Source: a bacterium
Lineage (GTDB): Bacteria; Bacillota; Sulfobacillia; UBA995
Direction: 5' to 3'
Assembly (NCBI GenBank): GCA_031082145.1
Contig: JAVHLP010000001.1
Span: 444,885-508,884, forward strand
Length of the DNA: 64,000 nucleotides
Shown: positions 18,841 to 28,659 of the stretch, piece after piece
Numbering within the stretch: position 1 is the stretch's first letter
Layout: the number at the start of each line of letters is the position of its first letter
The notes under the pieces: model-generated
Told to the model about the DNA's origin: nothing
The model's input: only the letters and a program-made list of their open reading frames with translations
Database searches by the model: none
Translations under genes and position numbers: made by a program

Positions 18841-20349
18841 TTAGCGGCCGGCAGCAGCCAGCTTGTGCTGCCGATGGTAGTTCTCGACTTCCTGGAACAG
18901 TTCCTCGGTGCGCTTGTCAACCGGCAGGGCGTACCCGCAGCCGATGTAGATGATGGTGTTTACGACCAGGCCCCAGACGCCGGGCGTCCAACCGCCGAAG
19001 GAGATGCCCTCCGGGTGGAGGTAGGTCAGGTAGAAGGCGACCGCCAAGCCGGCGATCATCCCGGCCACGGCGCCCACGGCGTTGCCGCGCTTCCAGTACA
19101 TGCCCAGTAGCTGACCCGGGCCCAGCTGGATGATGAACTGGTAGGTCAGCAGGGCGACGAAGATGAGCATGGGCAGTTCCATGTTGGCGATGAAGAACGC
19201 CAGCACCGACACCCCGAACACGACGTACTGGGCCAGGCGGGTCGCCTGCCTGCTATCCAGCTTCGAGTTGAGTGGCTTCAGCACGTCCTCGGCGATGGAA
19301 GCGCCGAAGAAGTGAATCAGGCTGGCGGTCGTGGACAGCACCGCCGACATCGCCACCAGGAGAGCGAGGGTGAGGAACACCGGGCCGCCCAGATTGTCCG
19401 AGAGCCAGAGCCAGACCATCTGCGGGTTCTCCCGGGCGTAGCCCAGGCTGTGGGCGCTAAGCCCGAAGAACAGGAAGAACACACAGATGAGGGTCCCGAT
19501 GGTGATCGCCTGCCAGGTGGCTCGCTTGGCCGTCCGCACCGAGTCGGAGGCGAATACCCGGTTCATGGCCCACGGCCACAGGAAGCCGCCCACCGAGCTG
19601 GTGATGATGATCGAGGCCCACCACTGCGGCGGGGGATTCCAGCCGGGGCCGGGGTAGGTGAGGATCTCGGGGAAGTTGGCCACCGCGTTCCGGATCGTCG
19701 CGGCAAAGCCCCCGGTGTTCATGTAAATCAGGATGTAGGTGAACACCGTTGCGCCCAGGGCGAAGAGCAGCCCCTGGACGAAGTGCGCGGTGATGACCGC
19801 CCGCATGCCGCCCAGGGCAACGTACACGGCGATGATGGCCGCGCCAATCAGCATCGCCCACAGGAACGGCAGGTAACCATAGGTCCCGTGGCTCAACAGG
19901 TAGCCGATGGTCCAGAACTCCATGATCAGCCAGGGGAACGAGGCGATGACGCCGACGACACCCGCCAGGGCCTTGATCTTGTTGCTGTTGTAGCGAAGGC
20001 CCCAAAGGGCTCCCTGGGTGTTGAGCTGGTGAGTCGCCCCCCAGATCCACATCTTGTCCAGGATCAGGTAGAGGAGAATCAAGCAAAAGGCGCCGTAGAC
20101 TGGCGTGTACGTATAAACGAAGCCGAAGTTGACCGCCATCCCCATCCAGGCGGTGTACGACGCGCCGACGTACCAGGTCGCCATCATGCTGAAAGTGATG
20201 GCCCAGACCCCGAAGGCCCGGTTGGCCGTTGCGAACTCGTTGAACTCCTGAACACCGTATGACCGGCGGTTCATCCACAGTAGGACGGCCATGTAGCCGA
20301 GCACTACCAGGGTCGGAATGATGGCCAGCCCCAGCGATACCTCCCTCAC
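18841..20349 (-). CDS. Sodium:solute symporter (SSS family)
   Basis: 502 aa multi-TM; FATANRAFGVWAITFSMMATWYVGASYTAWMG, SAVLSTTASLIHFFGASIAEDV. Confidence 0.88.
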   Translation of the reverse strand: MREVSLGLAIIPTLVVLGYMAVLLWMNRRSYGVQEFNEFATANRAFGVWAITFSMMATWYVGASYTAWMGMAVNFGFVYTYTPVYGAFCLILLYLILDKMWIWGATHQLNTQGALWGLRYNSNKIKALAGVVGVIASFPWLIMEFWTIGYLLSHGTYGYLPFLWAMLIGAAIIAVYVALGGMRAVITAHFVQGLLFALGATVFTYILIYMNTGGFAATIRNAVANFPEILTYPGPGWNPPPQWWASIIITSSVGGFLWPWAMNRVFASDSVRTAKRATWQAITIGTLICVFFLFFGLSAHSLGYARENPQMVWLWLSDNLGGPVFLTLALLVAMSAVLSTTASLIHFFGASIAEDVLKPLNSKLDSRQATRLAQYVVFGVSVLAFFIANMELPMLIFVALLTYQFIIQLGPGQLLGMYWKRGNAVGAVAGMIAGLAVAFYLTYLHPEGISFGGWTPGVWGLVVNTIIYIGCGYALPVDKRTEELFQEVENYHRQHKLAAAGR

Positions 20350-20370
20350 GGGTTAACGCCTCCTCTCATG

Positions 20371-20577
20371 TTACTGCTGGATGTCCAGCGTCTGGTAGAT
20401 CGCCAGTCCGATGCAAGACATGAAGGTGAACAGGAAAACACTGAAAATGCTCCACGGGAACGGTCCGACCCATGGATCCAGGCGGTTGATGAAGAGATTG
20501 AAGGTCCAGGGCGCGGACAGGATGAACAGCATCACGGCGAAGTAGATGACAAAGGCAGTCCTGACCCAGCCTTTCAC
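20371..20577 (-). CDS. Small membrane protein (DUF3311/YhdT-like) associated with SSS symporter
   Basis: MKGWVRTAFVIYFAVMLFILSAPWTFNLFINRLDPWVGPFPWSIFSVFLFTFMSCIGLAIYQTLD; immediately upstream of the symporter. Confidence 0.65.
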   Translation of the reverse strand: MKGWVRTAFVIYFAVMLFILSAPWTFNLFINRLDPWVGPFPWSIFSVFLFTFMSCIGLAIYQTLDIQQ

Positions 20578-20651
20578 TCCGGGCACCTCCCTTCATTGAG
20601 AATCTTGGGAATCGGGTCCCCTTGACAGATGGTCCCGCCTCCCTTCACGGG

Positions 20652-21950
20652 TTACTTGAGGCCGCACCAGTTGATGGCCAACTGGGCCAGAGTCTTGCAA
20701 GCGGTCACCATCTGGTCGATGGGAACGTGCTCGTCCGGGCCATGCGCCCCCATCGAGAGATCGCCTGGCCCGAAGATGACCGCCGGAATGCCCTGCTCGC
20801 ACAGGAACGTGCTATCGCACACCGCTTTGAAGCCGGAGAAGACGGGTTCCTCCCCCGTCGCCTGGCGCCAGGACTCGGCCAGTGTCTGGCAGCCCTCGTG
20901 GGCCAGGTCCACGTGGCTGGGCGGCCAGTGGTACATGACCCGGAACCCGGGAGGGTTCTTCTTCAGCCAGTCATCGCAGGCGGCTACACCGTCGATTACC
21001 CGCTGCATATCCGCCACCACCTCGGCCAGCGATACCCAGGCCGGGTAGTACGTATTCCCCTGGATGTTCGAGCGCCCGGGGACCGCCGCAATGTAGTCGC
21101 CGGCGTCCACCAGGGTAGCGGTGATGGAGAAGCAGCCCACCCCCTGCACGTCGGGCCGGGGAAAGCCGCCCCCGCCCAGGGCCGGATGCCGCCAGCGGAG
21201 GTTCCACTCCCGTTCCAGGTGCTCCCACCCCTGCAGGATCCTGAGCGACTTCACGAACGCATCCACGCCTACGCTCTCACCCACCGGCAAGCCGTAGCGC
21301 TGGGGGAAGATGACCTGATTCTTCAGGCAGGTATGGGTGGGCTTGCCGGCCACCGCCAGTTCCCAGCCGAACGCTCCCGTGGTCACGGGATGGATCTCGC
21401 AGTTGGTAGGCTCCACGACCACGGCGAAGGGGGCGCGGTAGCCCCGGCGGACGGTGGCCGTTGTTCCCAGTTCGTGCTCCATCCGCTCTTCGCCGACCAC
21501 AAACTCGAGGATGAGGTCGCCACCCAGCCGGGTGCCGGTCTCGATGAGGGCCCGGGCCGCGAAGAGGGCGGTGGTGTTTGGACCCTTCATGTCGTTGGCC
21601 CCCCGGCCCCATATCTTCCCGTCCTTCACCGTCGGATTCCAGGGGTCGACCGTCCACCGTTCCTTCTCGAAGTCCTCCACCGGGACCACGTCGCCGTGGC
21701 CGTTGAAGATGAGACCGCGGCCGCCACTGCCGGCCTTGACCGCGACCACGTTCGGGCGCAGCCCTCCCTCGTCCTCGGCCCAGCAGTCCACCTTATCAAA
21801 ACCGAACCCTTCGAGCCGCGTCCGCAGCCACTCCTGGGATTCCCTTTCCTGCCCAATGACTGACTTCCGGCGCATGAACTCGAGGCAAAACTGCACCATC
21901 TCTTCCTGATGGTCCTCAACCCACCGGAACACCCGGGACGAATCAGCCAT
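20652..21950 (-). CDS. M20 family metallopeptidase / deacylase (ArgE-DapE-like)
   Basis: GLIFNGHGDVVPVEDF, GKIWGRGANDMKGPNTTAL, VVGEER; ATG at 21950. Confidence 0.85.
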   Translation of the reverse strand: MADSSRVFRWVEDHQEEMVQFCLEFMRRKSVIGQERESQEWLRTRLEGFGFDKVDCWAEDEGGLRPNVVAVKAGSGGRGLIFNGHGDVVPVEDFEKERWTVDPWNPTVKDGKIWGRGANDMKGPNTTALFAARALIETGTRLGGDLILEFVVGEERMEHELGTTATVRRGYRAPFAVVVEPTNCEIHPVTTGAFGWELAVAGKPTHTCLKNQVIFPQRYGLPVGESVGVDAFVKSLRILQGWEHLEREWNLRWRHPALGGGGFPRPDVQGVGCFSITATLVDAGDYIAAVPGRSNIQGNTYYPAWVSLAEVVADMQRVIDGVAACDDWLKKNPPGFRVMYHWPPSHVDLAHEGCQTLAESWRQATGEEPVFSGFKAVCDSTFLCEQGIPAVIFGPGDLSMGAHGPDEHVPIDQMVTACKTLAQLAINWCGLK

Positions 21951-23130
21951 CGCCGTGGACCTCCTTTCGGACAAGCTTGGCGAGACAGACCTGGGAGAGA
22001 ACCGCCGTCCCGCAAACCAATGCCTGTTCGTCGAAGTCGAAATGGGGGCTGTGCAGGGTCGGCCGCGGGCCGGCCCCCGCCGCTCCCAGCCAGAAGTAGC
22101 CGGACGGGACCTCCCGTCCGAGGTAGGAGAAGTCATCGGACAGCATGGACGCGGCCAGGTCCTGCCGCAATGCCCCGGCGCCCATGGACTTGAGGACCGC
22201 CTGAGCCACGCGTTCGGTGGCTTCGGGGTGGTTGACGATGGCCGGGTATCCCGGCTGGTAGTCCACCTCGGCCCGGCAGCCGTGGATGCCTGCCACCGCC
22301 CTGGCGATGCTTTGCACCTGCGTCTTAAGTACGGCGCCCAGTTCGCTGTCAAGGTACCGTGTGGTTCCGGCCAGCGCGGCCTCGGCAGGAAGCACGTTGG
22401 GGGAGCTCCCCGCCTGGACCATGCCCACCGAGACCACAACGGGAGACACGGCGTTTACCTGGCGCCGGGCCAGTCCCTGGAGAGCAATCACCGCGTGGCC
22501 GGCGCTGGCCACCGTGTCCGAGGCCGCGTGCGGTTGAGCCGCGTGGCCACCGTCGCCCGTAAACGTGACCCGGAAGATGTCTCCCGCCGCCATCACCGGT
22601 CCGGGGCGCAATCCCACCGTTCCGACCGGCAAGTCCGGCCACAGGTGCAGGCCCAGGGCGAGTTCCACGGGGCCCCGGGCCAGGAGGCCGGCCTCCACCA
22701 GGGCCCGGGCGCCACCCACCGGCAGCTTCTCCTCCGCCGGCTGGAAGAGGAACCAGACCTCTCCCGCCAGCCCGTCCCGCTCCTCGGCCAGCAGCATGGC
22801 CGTCCCCACGAGCATGGCCATGTGTCCGTCGTGGCCACAAGCGTGCATGCACCCGGGCACCTGGGAACCGTAAGACCGGCCGGGGACCTCCTGGATGGGC
22901 AGGGCGTCAAGTTCCGCCCTGAGAAGCACTGCGGGACCGCTCACCCGGCCCCGCAGCACTCCCAGAACCGCCGTGCCGTGCGGCCGGCGGACCTCAAGAC
23001 CGAGAGCCTGGAGATACTCGGTGATGAGGGCGGAGGTGTGGGTCTCCTCGCCCCCCAACTCCGGCGACCGGTGAAGCCTCCGTCGCAATTCAACCAGGGG
23101 TCGATATAGCTTTGCAGCCCGTTCCAGCAC
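21943..23130 (-). CDS. M20 family amidohydrolase (N-acyl-L-amino acid amidohydrolase type)
   Basis: LRRRLHRSPELGGEE, GCMHACGHDGHMAMLVG, FQPAEE. Confidence 0.88.
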   Translation of the reverse strand: MLERAAKLYRPLVELRRRLHRSPELGGEETHTSALITEYLQALGLEVRRPHGTAVLGVLRGRVSGPAVLLRAELDALPIQEVPGRSYGSQVPGCMHACGHDGHMAMLVGTAMLLAEERDGLAGEVWFLFQPAEEKLPVGGARALVEAGLLARGPVELALGLHLWPDLPVGTVGLRPGPVMAAGDIFRVTFTGDGGHAAQPHAASDTVASAGHAVIALQGLARRQVNAVSPVVVSVGMVQAGSSPNVLPAEAALAGTTRYLDSELGAVLKTQVQSIARAVAGIHGCRAEVDYQPGYPAIVNHPEATERVAQAVLKSMGAGALRQDLAASMLSDDFSYLGREVPSGYFWLGAAGAGPRPTLHSPHFDFDEQALVCGTAVLSQVCLAKLVRKEVHGDG

Positions 23131-23208
23131 CCGTTGCCCACACCTCTCCCCGAGACAGGTTCGGTGCGGAACTTCGCTGGACTGACGGGGCAGCGCCTTT
23201 GACCACTA

Positions 23209-24867
23209 TTATGAATCTTCGGCCCTTTGTTTGGTCTCCGCAGCCAAAGAGGAGGCCAGCCACAGCCGCGTTGCCAGGTGAAGGTTGAAACGGTCCTGGG
23301 GCGAGCCCAAATCCATCGCTGTCATCTTCTCCACCTGGGACAGGCGGTAGCGGACGGTGTTGTGGTGCACGTGCAAGATCTTGGCGGCCTCCCGGTAGCT
23401 CGCGCCGTGGTCGAGGAAAGCAGCCAGGGTACGGGTCAGGTCAGCCGGCTGCTCACGGTCATACTTGAGGATCGGACCGATGGTATCGCGGATGAAGCCC
23501 GCCACCTCGGGATCGGTTGGGTCGGCGACCAGCCGGTAGAGGCCCAGGTCCCTGAAGAGGACCACGGGACCGGCGCCGGGGATCACGGGGGCCAGCTCCA
23601 CCGCCATAGCCGCCTCACGATAGCTGTCCTTGACAGCGAGGACGCCCATCCTCGGCCGGCCGACACCGGCGGTGAGGTGGAGACCTTGATGCCGACGGCC
23701 CAGATCCTCGATGATGCCGGCCACCCGGGCGGCGACCTGCAGATCGGCCCGCTCCCGCACCCCTGCCTCACCGGTGGGAATCAGGGCAATGGGCCGTTCC
23801 TGGTAGCCCACTTCGGTTATGCTGTGGCGGGGCAAGCCCCCACCCGCCAGGAGATCGAGCACCCGCCAGCCCACGCGGTAGTCCCGAGCGTCAGCCCAGG
23901 TTGAAGGCAGCCGGTCAACCCGGAAGACCACCGCCGCGTAAGAGGGAGCGGGTTCCCACCCCAGAGCCCTCGCCGAAGCAGCGACCGAAACCTCGGACTC
24001 AAAGTCGCCGGCCAGCAGGTGGTGTACGAAGTCATCCTTGACCGAACGCTCCATATGGCTGACGGCGCGTACTTTCTGGACGTCAAGAGCCACGGCCACA
24101 GCCGCCTGCTCGATGGCCACCAGGTCCTCGGTGGTCAGGTCGCCGTTCCTGTCCTGCACGATGACCCAGCCGTCAACGCTGCGGTCGTTCCCCACCCGGC
24201 AGACGACACGGCACGAACAGGCCCGGGGAGACTTGATGCGCGCCAGGGCCGGGCGCTCGGGCAAGGGAGTAGCAGTTTCGTCGCTTCCAGGTTGCCAGGG
24301 ACGGGGAAGCTCGGGGAAATCCACGGACGCACGGGTTCCGGTGAAGCCGTTCACGATCACTAGCGGCCGGTTGACCAGCCCCGCCAGTTCCCTGGCCAGG
24401 ATCTCAATGCTCCCCTGCTCCAGGGCAAGGCTGATGAAGTGGCGCTGGATCGTCCAGGAGCGCTCCAGCTCCCTCGTCTTCCGGCCCAGGAGTTCCTTGA
24501 GGGCCGAGTTGATGACATCCACCCAGGCCAGGGCATATGGCACCTGCACGACGGGGAAGGCCAGCTCGTTGGCGGCGTGGATGACCTCTGGCTCCAGGCT
24601 GTCCACGAACCGCTGCAGCTTCACCCCCAGCCCCGCCGCCTCGCGTTCGTTGAGTTCGCGGATCAGGGCAATCTGTTCGCCGGCATTGCGATAGTGGAAG
24701 AGCGTCGTGAACATGAACTCGCCACCCCGGATATACCGGATTCCGTCCGGAGCGTCAAGAATGGTGACCCCCCGGACATCCCGGTCCAGGCCGGCGTCGC
24801 CGGCCAGCACGTTGCTGGCCGCGAGTTCCGGCAGCTCGAGAACGTCCCGCACCTTCAAGCGAATCAC
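23209..24867 (-). CDS. PucR family transcriptional regulator
   Basis: N-terminal PucR domain, C-terminal HTH LAAFLDHGASYREAAKILHVHHNTVRYRLSQVEKM. Confidence 0.88.
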   Translation of the reverse strand: MIRLKVRDVLELPELAASNVLAGDAGLDRDVRGVTILDAPDGIRYIRGGEFMFTTLFHYRNAGEQIALIRELNEREAAGLGVKLQRFVDSLEPEVIHAANELAFPVVQVPYALAWVDVINSALKELLGRKTRELERSWTIQRHFISLALEQGSIEILARELAGLVNRPLVIVNGFTGTRASVDFPELPRPWQPGSDETATPLPERPALARIKSPRACSCRVVCRVGNDRSVDGWVIVQDRNGDLTTEDLVAIEQAAVAVALDVQKVRAVSHMERSVKDDFVHHLLAGDFESEVSVAASARALGWEPAPSYAAVVFRVDRLPSTWADARDYRVGWRVLDLLAGGGLPRHSITEVGYQERPIALIPTGEAGVRERADLQVAARVAGIIEDLGRRHQGLHLTAGVGRPRMGVLAVKDSYREAAMAVELAPVIPGAGPVVLFRDLGLYRLVADPTDPEVAGFIRDTIGPILKYDREQPADLTRTLAAFLDHGASYREAAKILHVHHNTVRYRLSQVEKMTAMDLGSPQDRFNLHLATRLWLASSLAAETKQRAEDS

Positions 24868-24941
24868 GCCCCTCTCCGGCGAGTGGGGATCGGTTGTGGT
24901 TTCAGTTCTACTTCAGCTTAACCCAGACATCTCAGTGCTTG

Positions 24942-24962
24942 TGCAATTTCGATAACATTGCA
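24942..24962. promoter_or_regulatory. Inverted repeat TGCAAT-N9-ATTGCA in divergent PucR/DSD1 intergenic region, candidate operator
   Basis: TGCAATttcgataacATTGCA read directly from sequence. Confidence 0.4.
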
Positions 24963-25048
24963 TCAAGAACCTGCCGGCCGGGGAATACAGGGGAACCCGC
25001 GCCAAGAGCGAAGACCACAAGCAACAGGTGGCAGGGAGGTTCGGCGCC

Positions 25049-26137
25049 ATGCTCAGAGTCGCCGCCCCGGAATACCCGATTGACACGCCCGCCCTGATCG
25101 TGGACGCCGGGATCCTGCTGGCCAACATCAGGCGGATGGCGGGCTTCTTCGCCGGCCGCCCGGCCAAGCTCCGCCCCCACTTCAAGACCCACAAGACGCC
25201 GGCCATAGCCCACCTGCAGTTGCAGCACGGGGCCATTGGCATCACCTGCGCCAAACTGGGTGAAGCCGAGGTACTCGTCCACGCGGGAATCCGCGACGTC
25301 CTGATCGCCAACCAGGTAACTGCGCCGGCTAAGGTCGCCCGCTTGGCCGGCCTGGCCCATATCGCCCACCTGAAAGTGTGTGTCGACGACGAGGAGAATC
25401 TGCTGGCTCTCTCCCGGGCGGCGGTGGCCGCCGGCAGCCGTATCGGCGTTCTGGTCGAAGTCGACGTGGGCATGGGGCGCTCGGGAACCCGATCCGCCCC
25501 GGCCACGCTGAGACTGGCCGCCCGGGCCGCCTCACTGCCGGGGATCGACTTCCAGGGCGTCATGGGCTACGAGGGACATGCCGTATTCCGGGCGTCCCGG
25601 GAAGACCGGGAAGCCGCCTGCCGGGCGGCCAACGCCTGCCTGCTCGACCACGCGGCGGCGGTGCGCCAGGAAGACATCCCCTGTCCCCTAGTCAGCGCCG
25701 GAGGCACCGGCACCTACGACATCTCCGGCGACTGTCCGGGCATTACCGAGGTCGAGGCGGGCAGCTACGTCTTTATGGACGCCACCTACCGTAAGATCGT
25801 GCCCGAGTTCGCCACCGCCCTGACCGCGTTGGCCACCGTGATCAGCCGGCCAGAACCCTCGCGGGCGGTCATCGACCTGGGCATGAAAGCCGTGACCGGG
25901 GAGTTCGGGCTGCCCCAGCCGGAGGGGCTGCCTGGAGCGACCACCCTCGCCCTTTCGGAGGAGCACGGAGTGCTGGAGCTGGAGGGACCGGCCAGGGACC
26001 TCCGGGTAGGTGATCAGGTGGTACTGCTCCCCACCCACTGCTGTACTACCGTGAACCTGCACGACCGCCTCCACGTGAGCCGGGGCGGACGGGTGCAGGA
26101 CGTCTGGACCATCGCCGCCCGGGGAGCCTTCTGCTGA
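25049..26137 (+). CDS. DSD1 family PLP-dependent enzyme (D-threonine aldolase / D-3-hydroxyaspartate aldolase-like)
   Basis: DTPALIVD, LRPHFKTHKTPAIA, EVDVGMGRSG, C-terminal PTHCCTTVNLHD metal-binding motif; ATG at 25049 (track starts at GTG 25028). Confidence 0.85.
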   Translation: MLRVAAPEYPIDTPALIVDAGILLANIRRMAGFFAGRPAKLRPHFKTHKTPAIAHLQLQHGAIGITCAKLGEAEVLVHAGIRDVLIANQVTAPAKVARLAGLAHIAHLKVCVDDEENLLALSRAAVAAGSRIGVLVEVDVGMGRSGTRSAPATLRLAARAASLPGIDFQGVMGYEGHAVFRASREDREAACRAANACLLDHAAAVRQEDIPCPLVSAGGTGTYDISGDCPGITEVEAGSYVFMDATYRKIVPEFATALTALATVISRPEPSRAVIDLGMKAVTGEFGLPQPEGLPGATTLALSEEHGVLELEGPARDLRVGDQVVLLPTHCCTTVNLHDRLHVSRGGRVQDVWTIAARGAFC

Positions 26138-26321
26138 CGCCGGGCGGTGGCGGCCCCGTGCGGCGCTTATCAGGCGGGGGATGATAGGCGGGAGGCTACC
26201 GGGGATCAGGCGGCGAACCCCTGGAAGTCCCATGACACCTCCGGGAGGGTGACCGTCGACGTTTGACCTCGGCGCCTGGCTGGCGCGAACTCCGATCCTG
26301 GCCTACCCGCTTGCCTGGAGC

Positions 26322-26879
26322 ATGCTATTCCTGGAGGGCGCGGGTGTTCCCGGCATGCCCTGCATACCCCTGTTCCTGGCCACCGGCATGCTGGTCGCCC
26401 GAGGCCGGCTCCCCTTGGCCGGCGTGGTGGCGCTGGGGACGACCGCCATCGTAGCCGGCAACCTGGCCGGCTATCTGGTGGGCAGACGGGTTGGCGGCTC
26501 CGCGCTCAAGTGGCTGGCCCGGCGGGCCGGCTATGGTGAGGAACAGGCCCGGCAAGCCGCCAGACTCTTCCGGCGTTACGGAGGGCTGGCCATCCTGGCC
26601 GGCCGCTGGTTCCTGCCCCTCCGTGCCTCCACCCTGGTGCTGGCCGGTCAGGCGCGCTTTCCCGTACCCCTGTTCGTGCTGTTCTCCTTGCCGTCGGCCG
26701 TCGCTTGGGTGCTCGCCTGGCAGTACGGAGGCTTCCTCCTGGCCCGCGGCACCTTTCGCTGGGCCGGCCTTGCCGGTGACCTCGAACTGCTGGCGGGGCT
26801 CCTGGGGCTGGGCGCCATCCTGGTGGCAGCGGGTTGGCTGGGCTGGATTCTGGTCCGGAACATCCCGCGCCGGCCCTAG
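26322..26879 (+). CDS. DedA family membrane protein
   Basis: FLEGAGVPGMPCIPLFLATG, GRWFLPLRASTLVLAGQARFP; true start uncertain. Confidence 0.75.
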   Translation: MLFLEGAGVPGMPCIPLFLATGMLVARGRLPLAGVVALGTTAIVAGNLAGYLVGRRVGGSALKWLARRAGYGEEQARQAARLFRRYGGLAILAGRWFLPLRASTLVLAGQARFPVPLFVLFSLPSAVAWVLAWQYGGFLLARGTFRWAGLAGDLELLAGLLGLGAILVAAGWLGWILVRNIPRRP

Positions 26880-26910
26880 CACGAGCGCCAGAGGCAACAA
26901 GCCGCTGCGA

Positions 26911-27747
26911 CTAGTCGGCCGCCTCCACAGTGATGCTGCCGTTGCTCGTCCTCAGGACGAGCAGGGCTGTGCCTCCGCCCAGGGAAGCCTCGATGGCGCG
27001 GGCCGTGTGTAGTTCTCCCAACACCCACCCTGGCATCTTCAGGAGCACGCTGCCGTTGCTGGTCCGGGCGTCCAGGGCCACCGAGGAGGCGGGGGACAAG
27101 CTCACCCGGATGGAGCCGTTACCGGTGGTCAACCGGTACTCCCCATCCTCCAGCAGTCCCAGATCGGCTACTATGCTGCCGTTGCTGGTCCCGGCCGCGA
27201 CGGCAGGGGTGTTGTCCAGAATCAGGTTGATGCTACCGTTGCTGGTGTGGATGGTGACCGGCGCTTCCCACCCGCTCACGCTCACGCTGCCGTTCCTGGT
27301 GGTCACCCGGAGTTCCAAGTCTGGCGGTGCCCATATCTCGTAGGTGACCCGAAGGGCGCCGAAGACCACCGGCGGGACCATGCTATTCCCGCTCAGACGG
27401 AGCACGCCTTCACCGGTCGAGCTGGTGAAGCGCGGGATCACGCTGTCGTGAGCCGGCTTGTTGGAGGCGGCGATATCGGCCCGAGCGACCGCCAGCCGCC
27501 GTTCATCAACGGACGGAAAGACATGGACATTGCCGGTGGCGAACTCCACCTCGAGCACGTCATGGCCGTGGGTGGACACATCGCTCGAGATGTCGGAGCG
27601 GACGAGACCCATGTCCAAAGGCCAGCTGAACAGCCGCGGCCCGATCAGCCGGGTTGCCCCCACCAGTACTCGGTGACCCATATGGCAAACCAGCCAGATG
27701 GCCATGATCACGACCGCCGCGATGACCCAACCCCGCCTGCCGCTCAT
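26911..27747 (-). CDS. DUF4097-type beta-strand repeat membrane protein
   Basis: Repeated SNGSI/TGNGSI/TRNGSV units, N-terminal TM segment. Confidence 0.75.
   Translation of the reverse strand: MSGRRGWVIAAVVIMAIWLVCHMGHRVLVGATRLIGPRLFSWPLDMGLVRSDISSDVSTHGHDVLEVEFATGNVHVFPSVDERRLAVARADIAASNKPAHDSVIPRFTSSTGEGVLRLSGNSMVPPVVFGALRVTYEIWAPPDLELRVTTRNGSVSVSGWEAPVTIHTSNGSINLILDNTPAVAAGTSNGSIVADLGLLEDGEYRLTTGNGSIRVSLSPASSVALDARTSNGSVLLKMPGWVLGELHTARAIEASLGGGTALLVLRTSNGSITVEAAD
26928..27300 (-). repeat. Short degenerate tandem repeat (CTGCCGTTGCTGGT-like on + strand) encoding SNGSI beta-helix turns
   Basis: At least six copies of GCTGCCGTTGCTG-like 13-14-mers at roughly 45-75 nt intervals. Confidence 0.6.
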
Positions 27748-28652
27748 CCGTCATCCCTCCCCGGGCCGGCCGGGCCGGGAGGCAATGCCTCGCCACCGGT
27801 CTCGGTAGGCGGAGGGGGCGCCCAGGGCCGGCGGGTGCCAAAGCGGGTGGCCAGCGTCGCCCCCAAGCCCAGGAGGGTTATGGCTATACCCACAATACCC
27901 GAGACCAAGGGCACCAGGCGAAGCAGGCCCAAGCTAACCACGCCGGCCACAACCGGCCAGTAGCCGCCGGCGGTGGTCACCTTCAGCAGGCGCAGGATGC
28001 CGCCACCGAGCAGACCGGCCAGAGCCGTGAAGCCGAAGAAGTAGGCGGCCACCAGGATGAACAGGACGACGGGCACCAGCGGGATGCCGAGGACCATCAC
28101 CACCAGCAGCAGCAGGGTGAAAGGCAAGGCCAAGAACACGAGCAGGCCGGTCAGGGCCGATCGGGCCGGTTCCCGGGCGATGGTCTCGGCCGTGACGGCC
28201 ACGTTGCGACCCCACAGGGCCACCGTTGCCAGGGCCAGGACCAGCAAGCCGATCCAGGTGGGCAGCCGAGGGACGGGCCACCACCAGCTGCGGGGCAGGA
28301 CCGAGCGCAAGCCAAGGCTGATCGCACCCCCCCGCGCCTGGGCCCCCTCCTCCACAATGACCCGGCCCCCCACGGCTACCACGTCGCCTCCTACCACGGC
28401 GCCGGATCGCACGAGGACGTCCCCGCCCACGCTCACGGCAGCGTCGCGGACGACACCCAGGATATCCAGGCGGCCGCCGATGACCACGGCGTTGTCAACC
28501 GTCGTCCCCGCCGGCACGGTCCCGCTGCCCCCCACCACCACCAGGTCCCCCGACATCGAGCCGGGGTGGACGGTAATGCAGCCGCTCAGAAGAAGGGCGA
28601 ATAACACGAGGGCGACTGCCGGGACGATTCTCCGCATCTTCTCCCACCTCAC
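27744..28652 (-). CDS. Bactofilin/polymer-forming-like lipoprotein with C-terminal TM helices
   Basis: Lipobox LLSGC; VVGGSGTVPAGTTVDNAVVIGGRLDILGVVRDAAVSVGGDVLVRSGAVVGGDVVAVGG; several TM segments. Confidence 0.7.
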   Translation of the reverse strand: MRWEKMRRIVPAVALVLFALLLSGCITVHPGSMSGDLVVVGGSGTVPAGTTVDNAVVIGGRLDILGVVRDAAVSVGGDVLVRSGAVVGGDVVAVGGRVIVEEGAQARGGAISLGLRSVLPRSWWWPVPRLPTWIGLLVLALATVALWGRNVAVTAETIAREPARSALTGLLVFLALPFTLLLLVVMVLGIPLVPVVLFILVAAYFFGFTALAGLLGGGILRLLKVTTAGGYWPVVAGVVSLGLLRLVPLVSGIVGIAITLLGLGATLATRFGTRRPWAPPPPTETGGEALPPGPAGPGRDDG

Positions 28653-28659
28653 TTTGGGA

